Positions 10,201 to 20,255 of a DNA stretch of 24,587 nt are shown here, piece by piece (position 1 is the stretch's first letter; every line of letters begins with the position of its first letter). The notes under the pieces were generated by a model. It searched no databases. It saw nothing but the letters and a program-made list of their open reading frames with translations, and was not told where the DNA came from. Both the position numbers and the translations under genes were made by a program. The stretch comes from Chromera velia. Lineage: Eukaryota > Sar > Chromeraceae. The stretch spans positions 1 to 24,587 of the forward strand of contig JAHBMJ010001430.1 of assembly GCA_018398765.1 (NCBI GenBank), in the 5' to 3' direction.

Positions 10201-13200
10201 GCAGCCCCTGGCCTCTCTCAGTGCGGCATTGGAGGCCCAAGGGCGCAGAGGAGACGGGGATATATTTGAGGTCGGGGAGGGGGGAAGGATGACCGTGAGC
10301 ATATCAACTGGTACAGCTCTCGGCAAGGCAGGGAGTGCGGAGGCGCTGTTGCTCGGAGAGGACAGATCGGAGGCAGTGTGGTTGAATGAGGAGACAGTCA
10401 GGCAGAGGGAGAGGGCAAGAGAGACGGTGCACGGACGCCTCATCCAGGAGGTGTTGGGAGACGCCGCTAGGACACAGAAACCCCTCTGTCGAGTCTCGAG
10501 AAAGATGACCTTTGAAGATCAGGTGAGGGAGGGCTCTTTCAAGGATAGTTGCTGCTTGACTGCAGATGTAGCCCTTTAAATGGGCAAAAATAAAAAACAT
10601 GTAAGCATAGCCTCATGCCACCCGATCCAAAGAGACATGGAAGGAAGAAATTCCACGGTGCGAACATTGAAGCAGATATGCTCCTGTCGAGGTGGTTGAG
10701 AAAATGATTGGGCTTTCCCCTTTTCCCCTCTCTTTACTTTTCTCTTCCGTTCTCAACATTGTTTCCTCTGTTTCCTATTGGACGACTTCCGCACATTATC
10801 CCTCTCCTGACCTTATCCTTTCTTCCCACTTCCCCTGCTGCACTGCAGACATCTCTGTACACTGTCACCGCATACGAACGACAAGAACCCTTCTACCATC
10901 TCGTCCTCGTCGCACAGGAGGCAGGCACAGACAGGTCCTTCCCCCTTCTTGTGGACGCAACTCGAATCTTCCAGCTGTCTGCTTGCGAGCCTCAACCCAT
11001 TCCTGGCATGAATGCCGCAAACTCCCATGCAATCGGCCAGCAGGACGAGAAGCAAAGAGCCTCCACAGCGCTGCTTCTCGCAGATGCGGCAGAATTCCAG
11101 AGCGTCCGGGGTGTCCAGAATCTGGTTCTGCCTAGTGCCACTGCACCCCCCCCTCCGTTGAGGTCCACAGGGGTGATCCCGGGGACCTCCCAGGGTCCCC
11201 ATATCCCGCGACTGCACTACCAGACAACTGCGGGACTCGGGCTGATTTCAGGAGGGCCGGAAAGGCGGGCGTTGCAGGCCCTTCCTCAGGCAGAGGCTCT
11301 TGAGTGGTGGTCCTCAGGTGACCGTCAGGGTGCGGAGATCTTCTCAGGGGAGATTGAATTGGACGTTGAGGCCGAGACAAAGAAGTGGATTGTTGCGGAT
11401 AGACTGAGGGCCTCTGGGAGGCACAAACAAGAGGAGACGGACGGAAACGAGGACGTAAAAGATCCGGATATCATTCGCCTACAGGTGCTTTGGGGGGCAA
11501 TAGGCTTTCTTTGCTTTCTCTCAGTATGTGTGTCTTCGTAAGGTGAGAATAAGCGGCATACATTCCTCTCTCTTCATCAGTGCCTTTTTTTCACAAATAG
11601 TGGAACGAATTCTCGGGAGGATTGAGAGTTGCATCTGACGTTTGCACTCTGTCTCTGTCTGTCTGCAGGTGAGAATATTCCACGAGGCACAGGCAGCAGA
11701 TGCCGCAGTCTGCGTGCACAACTTCATGGTCATCGCCAGGGACCCTGACTACGTCAGCACACCGTCAACGGAGGGAGGGGACACAGACGAGGAAGCGAAG
11801 AGACACGCAGCAGGGTTCTATTCTCTTCGTCTGAACGACAGGATCCTCTCCCACGTCCTCCCTCCAGTCGACCACGATCTCCTGGACATCGCTCACAAAG
11901 TCCGTCTTCGTGCCTGCCCGAGTTGCCGTTTGTCTGCATCCGCTTTCTTCTTTTCGTTGAATTTTGAGCTTCTCTTGCTTTGTTGTATTTGTACTGTTGC
12001 CTCTGCGCGACGATACCTTTGTCGTTTTTCGTGATTGTCGGCCTGCTTCAAGATTCCATCTTTGTTTCAGAAAATAATTCCGTCAAGAAGCAGGAAAACG
12101 AATTTCTATGTTGCCGTACCTGAAGTAAAGTTGCATCCTCATGGAGTCACATATAGATTTGTAAAAAAATAACCGCCTGTGTGTCAATATAAAACGATTT
12201 TATTTATCCTCTCCATTTCTTTTCCCTTCTCCGTTGATTTCCCAGGACGCTCTCATCCAGCGCATCGTCGACTCTCTAGACCTCCAGGAGGCCTCTCATC
12301 TCACCAAGAGACCCCCGTCTGCTGATTCCGTCTCGTCAACAAGCCGGGCGGGCATCCTGGCACTCACACCGCCACCAGAGGCGGGAGCGAGGTTCACCCC
12401 TGATGGTCTCGTTCTTGTTCTACGGTCCCTTCCCAGGAGTCTTCTTCGAAGTGGAAAGAAAGACATCAGGGGTGATGCCCTGGTATCCGAACTCAACGCC
12501 GAGGAAACCATCAGCGTGCCTCCTGTCGGAGGTATCCTAACCGACTTGACCACACTGCCCAAACGACCTGCAGGCCCAGGGGCAGGGTGGAAGAAGGTCG
12601 CAAGAACGCTCCGAACGTTCACAGGCGTCCCCATTGCCTTCTTTCTGGATTCAGAGGGGGGCGGTCTCTGGCACAGATTTGGCCTCTACGACCCCACAGC
12701 GAGTCTGGAGCTCGTCCGAGAACAACCAGATCCGTGGGGAGCCGGAAGGTCCCAGTGGACAGCCTCCATTCCCACAAGTGATGACCCACAGCCGTTCAAG
12801 GTATACGTGGAACACCGGAAAATGCGGGGACAGGCGTGCGTACTCGGACTTTCTGAGCATGCCTTTCCTCACATGGTGGTCGGGATGGCGTGGGCTGTGG
12901 AGACAGGAGAGGACGTGCGGGTGGCCGTGCGGGACGATGCGGTCAATGGGATGGTGCCGCGGTCTGTCCGGGACAAGCTTGCGGAGATAGTGGAGCAGCA
13001 GCTTCGGTCGGTTTGCATCTTTTGCCATTTTGGATAACGAGATTGGGATGCAATTGAAATGTTTTCCGTGCGAACTGGACTTTTTATCCTCTGCTTTTTG
13101 CATTACGGTGCTCCTCTATATGCCGATGGACTCAGTATGTGAATCGTTATTCATCTGCCACACTTGCATTTTGTCTTCTATGCTGACTCACTTGAGCAAG

Positions 13201-15267
13201 CCCGAGAACAGTGAAACACCTCCTCATCTTCATTGGATATATTCATTTCCTTTTTTTGGCTGGGTGGAGTCTCCCTGTCTGCAGCTTCGGCACCGTGTCC
13301 TCCAACGCCACTCCCGGAGAGGCAGGCAACAGGCTCTTCGACATGAGCGGCACCACAAAGGACACACTCAAGGGAGACGCCACGGGCACTGCACCCAAAA
13401 TTCCGGTGGTCTCCTGCCTCTTCAGACCGACAGAGTCAGTCGGACGGAAGGGAGGGATGCTCTTTCGGATAAGTGCACGCATTTGGCGTCCTCATTTATC
13501 CCACTCTAGGGAGAATGATGATACTTTGCATCAACGAGTGTGTGCGCATATAGGTTTGCTACTGTGAAGTGTATAGATATACGTGTTCAATCTTCAACCT
13601 CTCTGCTTTGCCTCCTCCGTCCCTCTGTGTCTGCAGCTTCCAAGCCTCAGGCTCACAGCTTCTGTACAGTGGGAGTCGAACACTCACCGTCTCTGCGGGT
13701 GGAGGGGGGAGTCCCCCTCTCTCCAACACAGCGCTCCGCCCTCTCTCGGGGACAGAAGAGGGGGGCGTTCCTGTTGTGACTGACCCTTCCAGGCGGAAAC
13801 AGAAGTCAGTCACTGACTTGTGGCAGTGCAAGTGCGAGGGAATGTGAAGGCAAATAGAGTAAGATGGGGTCGTCCTGCATGTCTCCAGACTTCAGAAGAA
13901 AATGAAAAACAGTGGCTGACTTGTACAGCGGCTCAAATATAATAGAATATCTGTTGTGTTGGCATGGTAGAAGATGTGTCCTAAAGGCAGCCCTTGATAC
14001 GACGCAGACGGTATTCTTATCCCTTTCCATTCTTTCATCTGTAAGATACAAACCGAAAAGAGCGACGATAATAGAATCTGACGGTACCCAAAATGCATCT
14101 TGTGCCATCATTCATCCTGCAGGTATCAAGTTAACGTCTCGGTGACAAAGAAGCAGTACTGCTCAGAGTTCACCCTCGCCATCGAGGTCACTCCCGAGAA
14201 CGGAGACGGAAAACTCCACTTGTTGACGCTCTCTGACAAGACGACCCCCAAACCTTTGAGTGTCTACGCAGAGGTGCGAAACATCTGCGGCCTACAGCTT
14301 CTTGTGGCTGCAGTCGAGGATTCAGATCCCCGCTGTCTCCGTCTGTGTGTCTCCCACCCCCGCACGGGGTTCCTTTGGCAACTCATCGTCAGAGACGGCC
14401 AGCCAGGGGCAGACAACTCGACCATTCCCGGATCTGCTGTGTTGACCACCAAAGATGAAAAGACAGCAGGGATGGCGGGAGCCCCCCTAATATTCCCGAG
14501 AGCAACTGACCCACCAGGGCGACGCCAAGAGCTGCTCGCCTTCTTCCTCCAAAAATTCGCACCCCACGCTGCCGCCTCAGCGGGAGGTTCCCCGACTCTA
14601 GTTGCGTCGGGAGAGATGGACGTCAGTCAGTTGGGAAGGGAGATTGAAGAGAGTATTCACGTTGGAGGAAGCCGAAAGACAATCTGAAAGATCTCTCCCT
14701 AAGCTTTTGAAACACAATGGTTCTTCACCCTTCTCTTCGAATGGATAGCCAACAAGACAGGAAGGGACACCAGTGAACTTCAGAATGTTGGGAGGAAACT
14801 GGCGAAATGGGAGGAGACAGCTGCGATCGAATGAGGTGGCATCTCAAACTCTTTTGCATACATATTCCTCTGTCGAGGGCATTTTTTCTTTTTCTTGCAA
14901 CCTTGCCTGTTTATGAATGTGTGTGCTGGATGGTTGCATTTATGCAATCGATCTCTGCGCTGCCTGCAGATGACAAAGAGCACGTGGAATCGCCCTGAGT
15001 CTCCCTCTCAGCTCCGACACACGAGTGCTCTGACGGCAGGGGCACGCGGGGGACCTCGCACAGGCTTCCCCATGGGCACACGTACCCTTCTCTCCAGCAC
15101 AGACGGTTTTGTCACGGAGGGAGGGACCGCAGAGAGGGAGAAGGAGAGAGAAAAGGGAGTACCTGCGTCAGAGACAGCAGGACCAAAGGCAGAACGTCTC
15201 TTCAGATGCACACAACGACTGTACAATGGGAAGCCTGTGGTGATCTCTCTCGTCAGGTTCGTCGATT

Positions 15268-15308
<41 letters not shown>

Positions 15309-17866
15309 ATTCCTCCCCCCAATGTGCACCGCTTGTCTTCAGTTGTTTGCTCTTTTACTTTCGCTTTTTGGGCCAATTTTTCTTGCCGTTCCACCCTAAT
15401 CGACGCTTCACATTACGAAAGTCTCCCCCCTCAGTGTGCACATGCGCCTGTGTGTCCGTCCGTGTGGTGCATTGATTGCAGGGAGGAGGCCCCAGGCGCC
15501 ATCCCCCCCTCTCGCTTCAAGCTGATGATGTTCAACCCCCAACTCCACAGAGAGTTCGTTCTCCACCTCCCTCCGCCCCTCCTGGACAGACTCATGGAGG
15601 CATTTGCCCTCCCTCCCCTCTCGGAGCTCCTTCAATCGAGGGCCTTCGGGTCTTCCAAGGGATTCACTGCGGAAGGAGGGGAGACCCCAGAGGACCTGAC
15701 CCCAGAGCAGAAGACTTTGAGGGAGAATTTCATCAGGGTCGTCATGGGCCACGTGTACGTGAAGCCAGAGGGAAACGCTCTGGAGTTACGGGCCTCCGTG
15801 GATCTGCCCTCCCTGTCTGCAGAGAGACAATCAACCAGCGCGAAGGGAATCAAGACAGGACCTGTGTCCCCTACTGGAGGAGCAAAAGGCGTCAGTCAGT
15901 CCGCCTCAGAATACCATATCAAGAAAGTAGTGGTTCAAAGAGAGCAACTGTGAATTCTGGGCCCGGTTGCGAGCAGGCATAGCATGTGTATCTGATGCTT
16001 GTTTGAGATGTTTAACAAAGGAAGGCCCATTTCAAACCGATTTTGTGTACTCACGACCTCTCTGTCTTTCTCACTCCTTCCCTCTGTGCAGCTCGTCGGA
16101 GGAGCTCCTGGCCGTCTGCGCTTCGCCCACCGCATTGACTTCCAGGGAGGCGATGCTCAGCCAGACGCCATGTCTCCTTCTGCAAGGCACCAGCAGCTGC
16201 AGTCCGAGAAGGAGGCAGAGAAGGAAAAGGAGAAACGGTGTGACCCGGGGGCTCTGGTCGTCGCCAAAGAGAAGGAGGATCCGCTAGACCATCTCAACAA
16301 GTCAGTCAGTCCGTTAGTCACTTTTTGCATCGGATGGGGTTATTTACGTTCGGACACCGGGGGTGCTTGTGTGGCTCTTTTCTTTTGCTTGCAGTGAGCC
16401 AGACACAGAAAGATTAACCAAGCAAGAGTCTGCGTCCATTGTGTACTAAAAGCACTCTAGAAAATTCGAAGGACAACCATGCCGATGATGTTCACACAGG
16501 CCTCCTGGGGGTCTGCTCGATCGCCTGGGTTCTCTTTCTTGCTGCCCGCAGAAAGAAAAAGATTTCACCGTGCGTTCCTTGTACTTGAGAAAAGTTCGAG
16601 TATTGCTGCTGCTGTTATTCTTTTCTTGTTGTTTCGTGTCGTGTCTGCAGAATTCGGGTCGAAGTTTTCGAAGGGACAGAGCCTGAGGATCTTCTGACCT
16701 TCAACCTGAATTTGAGAATAAGGGTGAGTGCCTGATTGATTGAACGCTTTGGGAGGCACCGAACGTCTTTGAGACGCCATTCCATTGTGCTCTTGCAGTG
16801 GAAATACCTTCCCACTCCATCCCTCTTTTTTTCTTTTTCTTTCGGTAGAATGACCAAACACAGTCAGCTGCCTATTCAGGTTTGCCATTCTGAAAAAGAC
16901 TCAGACAATCAACAAGCGACTAACTTGCCTGACTGGTTAATGTTTGCCTGAATGAATATTCGTTTGCAGATCTCCCAGGTGCTTCCAGGAGGAGACCTGA
17001 GAATCCAGGGCGTGTTTGACCTTCACGAGAGCTCCCCTCTGTTAGAGGAGTGGCTGTTCAGAAGCAGAGCACCGTACCTTCTCTCGGCATGCAGAGAGGG
17101 GGACCTCATCGAGGCCATCTTGGATCATGCCTATACCTATAGGTGGGTGGGTGTGTCTCATTGCTGAGAGCGTCGTTCATGCTTGCTTGGGTAGTGAACA
17201 TCTTGAGTGACTCCGCTTTCGCTCACAGGCAGTCTTTCTACTCACAGGCAGTATTTGAGATGGCCTTTTCTTCTACTTTTCCGTTCTTTCTTGCTTCTCT
17301 CTATTTGATGCTTTACCTTACCTTCACCTATCTCTTCTTTTTTCTGTGTCTGCGCGCAAGAACCTTTAACTCCCTGGCCCAAATACGCGACGTCGTCTCG
17401 TTCCATTCTGTCATGAATCCGTCGGCCTTCCGTCTGTTGTCTTGGGACTGGCTGCATCCTACCGGTATTATCTGTTCCCGTCTCCTTAGACTGTGCTCAA
17501 GCCTCATCAACATTTGACTGTCGGTCTCTCTGTCTGTCTATCCTTAATTCTGTCTGTTTGTGCAGGCACTCTCATGACCTTGCAGAAGTAGAGGGCGGTC
17601 GGCCTGTCGCCTCGACTGACTTCCAGGGGGGGGAGAGTGGGGGGGCGGGTGGGTCGGAGAGTCTGCCGGAGCGGTCGGTGAAATTGGGGTTTGTGGAGAT
17701 TTCCCAATCTGCAGGGGCAACGGTGGAGGATTTAGATGCTCTGCCTGGGTATATGCGTCCTGATGATGCAGGTGTGGGAATGGAGGCAGAGAGACGGGGG
17801 GCGCCACTTGGGGGTGCAGGAACTCCGCTTTTGGGTTTGGGGGAGGAGGGGGAAGACTCTGACTGA
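3134..17866 (+). CDS. Giant 23-exon gene: coiled-coil protein with repeated beta-rich modules, unknown function
   Basis: Joined exons: 3134-3928, 4217-4471, 4772-4829, 5162-5540, 5981-6130, 6384-6459, 6705-6802, 7208-7941, 8270-8598, 8810-8924, 9162-10522, 10849-11484, 11669-11899, 12246-13006, 13285-13434, 13637-13804, 14123-14621, 14970-15256, 15482-15890, 16092-16300, 16651-16723, 16970-17142, 17566-17866. The sum is 8,247 nt (2,748 residues plus TGA), and the reading phase agrees across all 22 GT-AG introns (184-440 nt), which is strong evidence for one gene. I chose the ATG at 3134; a second in-frame ATG lies six bases on. There is no signal peptide or transmembrane segment, so a cytoplasmic or cytoskeletal location is likely. 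Residues 1-600 are largely coiled coil, 680-840 are an acidic, low-complexity linker, and about 850-2650 are beta-rich with recurring motifs. The tail is Gly/Glu-rich. I recognise no named family and assign no function. Small exons 3, 6, 7 and 21 are the least certain, and the gene could be split in real annotations. Confidence 0.8.
4181..4212. repeat. (CT)n tract before the intron 1 acceptor
   Basis: Sixteen CT dinucleotides lead straight into the CTGCAG acceptor of intron 1, so the microsatellite is the polypyrimidine tract. Confidence 0.9.
5541..5596. repeat. (GTCA)n tetranucleotide tract starting at the intron 4 donor
   Basis: Fourteen tandem GTCA units begin exactly at the inferred donor GT of intron 4, so every unit presents another GTCAGT donor-like hexamer. 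It is read here as a microsatellite, not a CRISPR array, because the unit is four bases and there are no spacers. Confidence 0.9.
6131..6149. repeat. (GTGA)n tract starting at the intron 5 donor
   Basis: Four GTGA units followed by GTA begin exactly at the inferred intron 5 donor, parallel to the GTCA array of intron 4. Confidence 0.75.
6959..6983. repeat. (AG)n tract in intron 7
   Basis: About twelve AG dinucleotides in the middle of intron 7; plus-strand purine, unlike the CT tracts in introns 1 and 18. Confidence 0.85.
7208..7941 (+). other. Giant gene, exon 8: DLHE motif and acidic disordered linker
   Basis: Residues 604-848. The first third is folded-looking: an FYLTLR strand, then a leucine-rich helix, then DLHEDTPLDEIVDSF (from residue 646). 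This resembles DLHESSPLLEEWLF in exon 22 and, more weakly, IVDSLDLQEAS in exon 14. From about residue 680 the sequence is Glu/Gly-, Pro- and Ser/Thr-rich without hydrophobic periodicity, so it is probably a flexible linker between the coiled coil and the C-terminal modules. The exon opens after a CTCAG acceptor, one of only two in the gene lacking GCAG. Confidence 0.7.
9104..9142. repeat. (CCTT)n tract before the intron 10 acceptor
   Basis: Imperfect CCTT/CCCT tetranucleotide repeats form the pyrimidine tract upstream of the CTGCAG acceptor of intron 10. Confidence 0.85.
15271..15305. repeat. (CT)n tract in intron 18
   Basis: About seventeen CT dinucleotides soon after the intron 18 donor. 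Intron 18 (15257-15481) is 225 nt and free of in-frame stops. Confidence 0.9.
16395..16442 (+). other. Possible 48-nt in-frame cassette exon inside intron 20
   Basis: Inside intron 20 a strong acceptor (a run of T and C ending TTGCAG, at 16394) opens a frame in the correct phase. It encodes EPDTERLTKQESASIV before a weak GTACTA donor at 16443. At 48 nt it would insert 16 residues without shifting frame. If the donor is not used, a TAA at 16446 would instead end a shortened protein. I left it out of the main model because its donor does not fit the other 22. Confidence 0.3.
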
Positions 17867-18129
17867 CCGGTCTTCAGTTCCGGCCTGTACGCTACCCGGA
17901 AACTTGAAGAAGGCGAACCATTCACTTGGTGGGGCATGAGCGCTTGTGGATGCGTAAGTTGATTGGAAGTGGCTACGCATTTCGACTCTGATCGAGTCAG
18001 AGCGCAGGATAGAAAACCATCATGCAAGTTCGGCCTCACGGCTTGGCACCAAATTTTAAAATAGCAATAGGGGGAGGATTGAGCCGGTTCAATCACATCC
18101 CCAGGGAATAAGAAGACAATTCGATTCAT

Positions 18130-19000
18130 GTCATGATAAAGGTTTGATGATTGTGTAGTCAGCAGTCTGTTAGATCCACCGGTATAGCATCAATTTGTTA
18201 AGCTATATATTGAAATTGTTATGTTCAAAGTTGCCAGACAAGCAAATTAATTTATGTGTTAAAATTACTCAAATAAATTACTTAAACTTGCTGGGAACAG
18301 TGGGAAGTTTTTCAAACTTAATTTGGAGTGAATATTTCAATTATAATTTAATGCTTGATCATTCAAGTTTTCCATTTTACTATAGTCACTTTATTTCAAA
18401 GTTGTTTTTCTACTAACTCTAGTACTAAGTATAATTTAATAAGCTTGATTTTTTATATTATGAAAATTATTGTTATTAGACGTTTCATGATGAACTTTCA
18501 TCTCTGATTTTTAAGTTTGACTCGGATGGCAGGTTTGATGTCCTCTGGACCTCTGCATCTAGCCTGAGTTTTGCTTAAGCTATACATCAAGAGTCGCGAT
18601 CGATACCAACTTTTAAATTTCGGTTAAAATTTTATAAAAAAATTTTAAACAAAGATTTAATATACACTTTATCATAAATATGTACGTTTACTTACTTCAA
18701 TGTAGCTAGTGCGTAATTTTACGTATAATTTGATGCAACGTATAATAAACAACATAAAATTATTTATTGGTTCAATTCATCTGTAAACTAATTCGGGGAT
18801 TTATAATTAAAGTTTTTAAAATCAATGTATTGTAAAAACTTTACTTAAAAGACGATTTAAAGACCATATAGTCTAAATTTTATGGTTACTACAGTACATA
18901 ATACTATGGTATAGTTATCGACATAATGTTTTTATAATCTGAGTATTAATCTCAGACCTAGTCTCAGACATATTTTCCAGTGACATCCCGTCGATGATTC
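18130..19000. other. AT-rich island
   Basis: About 870 bp in which A and T clearly dominate, with runs such as AAATTT and TTTAAA, in sharp contrast to the GC-balanced flanks. The longest frame is 73 codons with no recognisable product. The 13-mer TTAAGCTATAYAT occurs twice (near 18197 and 18574), and TCTCAGAC occurs twice close together near 18952-18970. It could be decayed mobile DNA, an organelle-derived insertion, or ordinary AT-rich spacer; nothing seen decides between these. Confidence 0.55.
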
Positions 19001-19020
19001 CGATTCTTGATTGACTTTGT

Positions 19021-19158
19021 GTGGAGCGGTAACTCAGCGGTTATCGGAGCCGTGAGTCAGACTGAGTTCAGATTTTTGTACAGTTGGCCAACGCCTCGCA
19101 CTCGGGACCCGGAGTTTATAGCAGTATAGCTGCAGTCTCTGGTGTCTGCAAAAAAAAA
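19021..19158 (+). mobile_element. Possible tRNA-derived SINE-like element
   Basis: The 5' part contains TAACTCAGCGGTTATCGGAGC (19030-19050), which resembles a tRNA D-arm and the RNA polymerase III A box. A degenerate B-box-like GAGTTCAGATT follows at about 19063, and the stretch ends in nine A residues (19150-19158). A short stem can form between actcagcgg and ccgtgagt. Box spacing is shorter than in a normal tRNA, and no full cloverleaf folds, so this is not a functional tRNA gene. No target-site duplication was found by eye. Confidence 0.3.
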
Positions 19159-19219
19159 CGGAAAAAGAGCGCAACGTACCTGGAATAAAATCAATCAACC
19201 AAGAGGGCAGCACGAAGAC

Positions 19220-20255
19220 AAGGAATTGAATAACAGGAAACAAAAAAAAAACAAGAGAAAAATATCGGAGGAGAGAATGAAGGGAAGAAAGGGAAGGGAG
19301 GACAGAAAGAATGAAGGAAAGGAGGCAGCAAGGGAGTGAGGGAAGAAGGGAATGCACCATAGAAACAGACACGCAGACACAGAATCACAGATCACGTCTC
19401 TTGTTTTCCTTATCTTCACAATATCAGGGCGGAGAACATCGACGCAAAGAAAACGGGGGAGCAAAGACACGGACACCAGCAAAAGCAAGACAGGAACCCC
19501 GAGAAGAATCGACATGTATCATGCAGGAAAGAAACGGAAAAGAGGAAGAAGGGAACAGAAGGATAAAGCAACGCAGAAAAAGAAACGCGCACACAACTGC
19601 AAAAGACAAAAAAAAAACTACTCTGGCCCTGCAATTTGAAGCTAAAGTAAAGTGCGCTGACATGTGAAAGAGTCAATGCTGAAAGTGTGCCGTTGATCTC
19701 CATGAGCTTCCGCGTGACACCATCCGCTTGCTTCGATTCCTAGAGTAAGGGCAGGTCGGAGGCAAAAAGCAAAAAACGGGGCTAAATTCACGAAAAGGTG
19801 AGTCAATGAATGGACTCAATGCCACGGACAGAAAGGGGCGGGAGGACGTAGACAAAAAGACAGACAGACCATATGTTTCTTTCTTAGACAGACAGACGAA
19901 ATGAGCAAGAGAAGGCGAGGACAAGAAGAAAGACAGAAAGAAAGGAGAGGAAGGAAAGGAAAGGAAAGGGAAGGAAAGGAAAAAAAGGGAAGAAAGATGA
20001 AAAGGAATGAAGAGAGGGATGGGGGGAGGAAGGGAGAAAGGTAGAAAAAAATAAATGAAGGAAGGAAGGAAGGAAGGAAGGAAGAAAGAAAAGAAAGAAA
20101 GAAAGAAAGAAACCAAGAAAGAAAGCAAGCAAGCAAGGAAGCAAGCAAGCAAGCAAGCAAGGAAGCAAGCAAGGAAGCAAAGAAAAGAAAAGAAAAGAAA
20201 AGAAAAGAAAGACCGAAAGAGGAAAATCCAGAAAGAAAAACAAAGAAAAACATAA
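19220..20255. repeat. Long purine-biased microsatellite field
   Basis: Around 1 kb in which the plus strand is overwhelmingly A and G, built from GGAA, GAAA, AAAGG, GCAAGCAAG and AAAAG units, with the cleanest tandem blocks between about 19940 and 20215. It has mirror-repeat, homopurine character and no coding signal. Confidence 0.8.

Larger units (their letters stand above)
8270..17142 (+). other. Giant gene, exons 9-22: recurring beta-rich modules
   Basis: By eye a motif recurs: a hydrophobic strand, an Asp/Glu-Pro turn, a second strand, then a Gly-containing turn and a third strand. Copies are GRYLVVSAYKLSDPFAVRV (residues about 917-950, exon 9), SLYTVTAYERQEPFYHLVL (about 1452-1486, exon 12), GLQLLVAAVEDSDPRCLRL (about 2155-2190, exon 17) and GKPVVISLVREEAPGAIPP (about 2352-2390, exons 18-19). 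Two copies share TG then a W-containing strand (TGQDWLVHL, TGFLWQLIV). Each tends to be followed by a Leu-rich helix. Other strand-rich segments in exons 11, 14, 16 and 21 may be further, more divergent copies. Exon 11 is the longest exon at 1,361 nt. I cannot say whether the fold is C2-like, Ig-like or new without a profile search. Confidence 0.5.

Noticed and set aside
18195-18416. 73-codon open frame in the AT-rich island
   Set aside because: Its composition follows the AT bias (Leu/Phe/Tyr/Asn/Ser), and there is no recognisable product or splice context.
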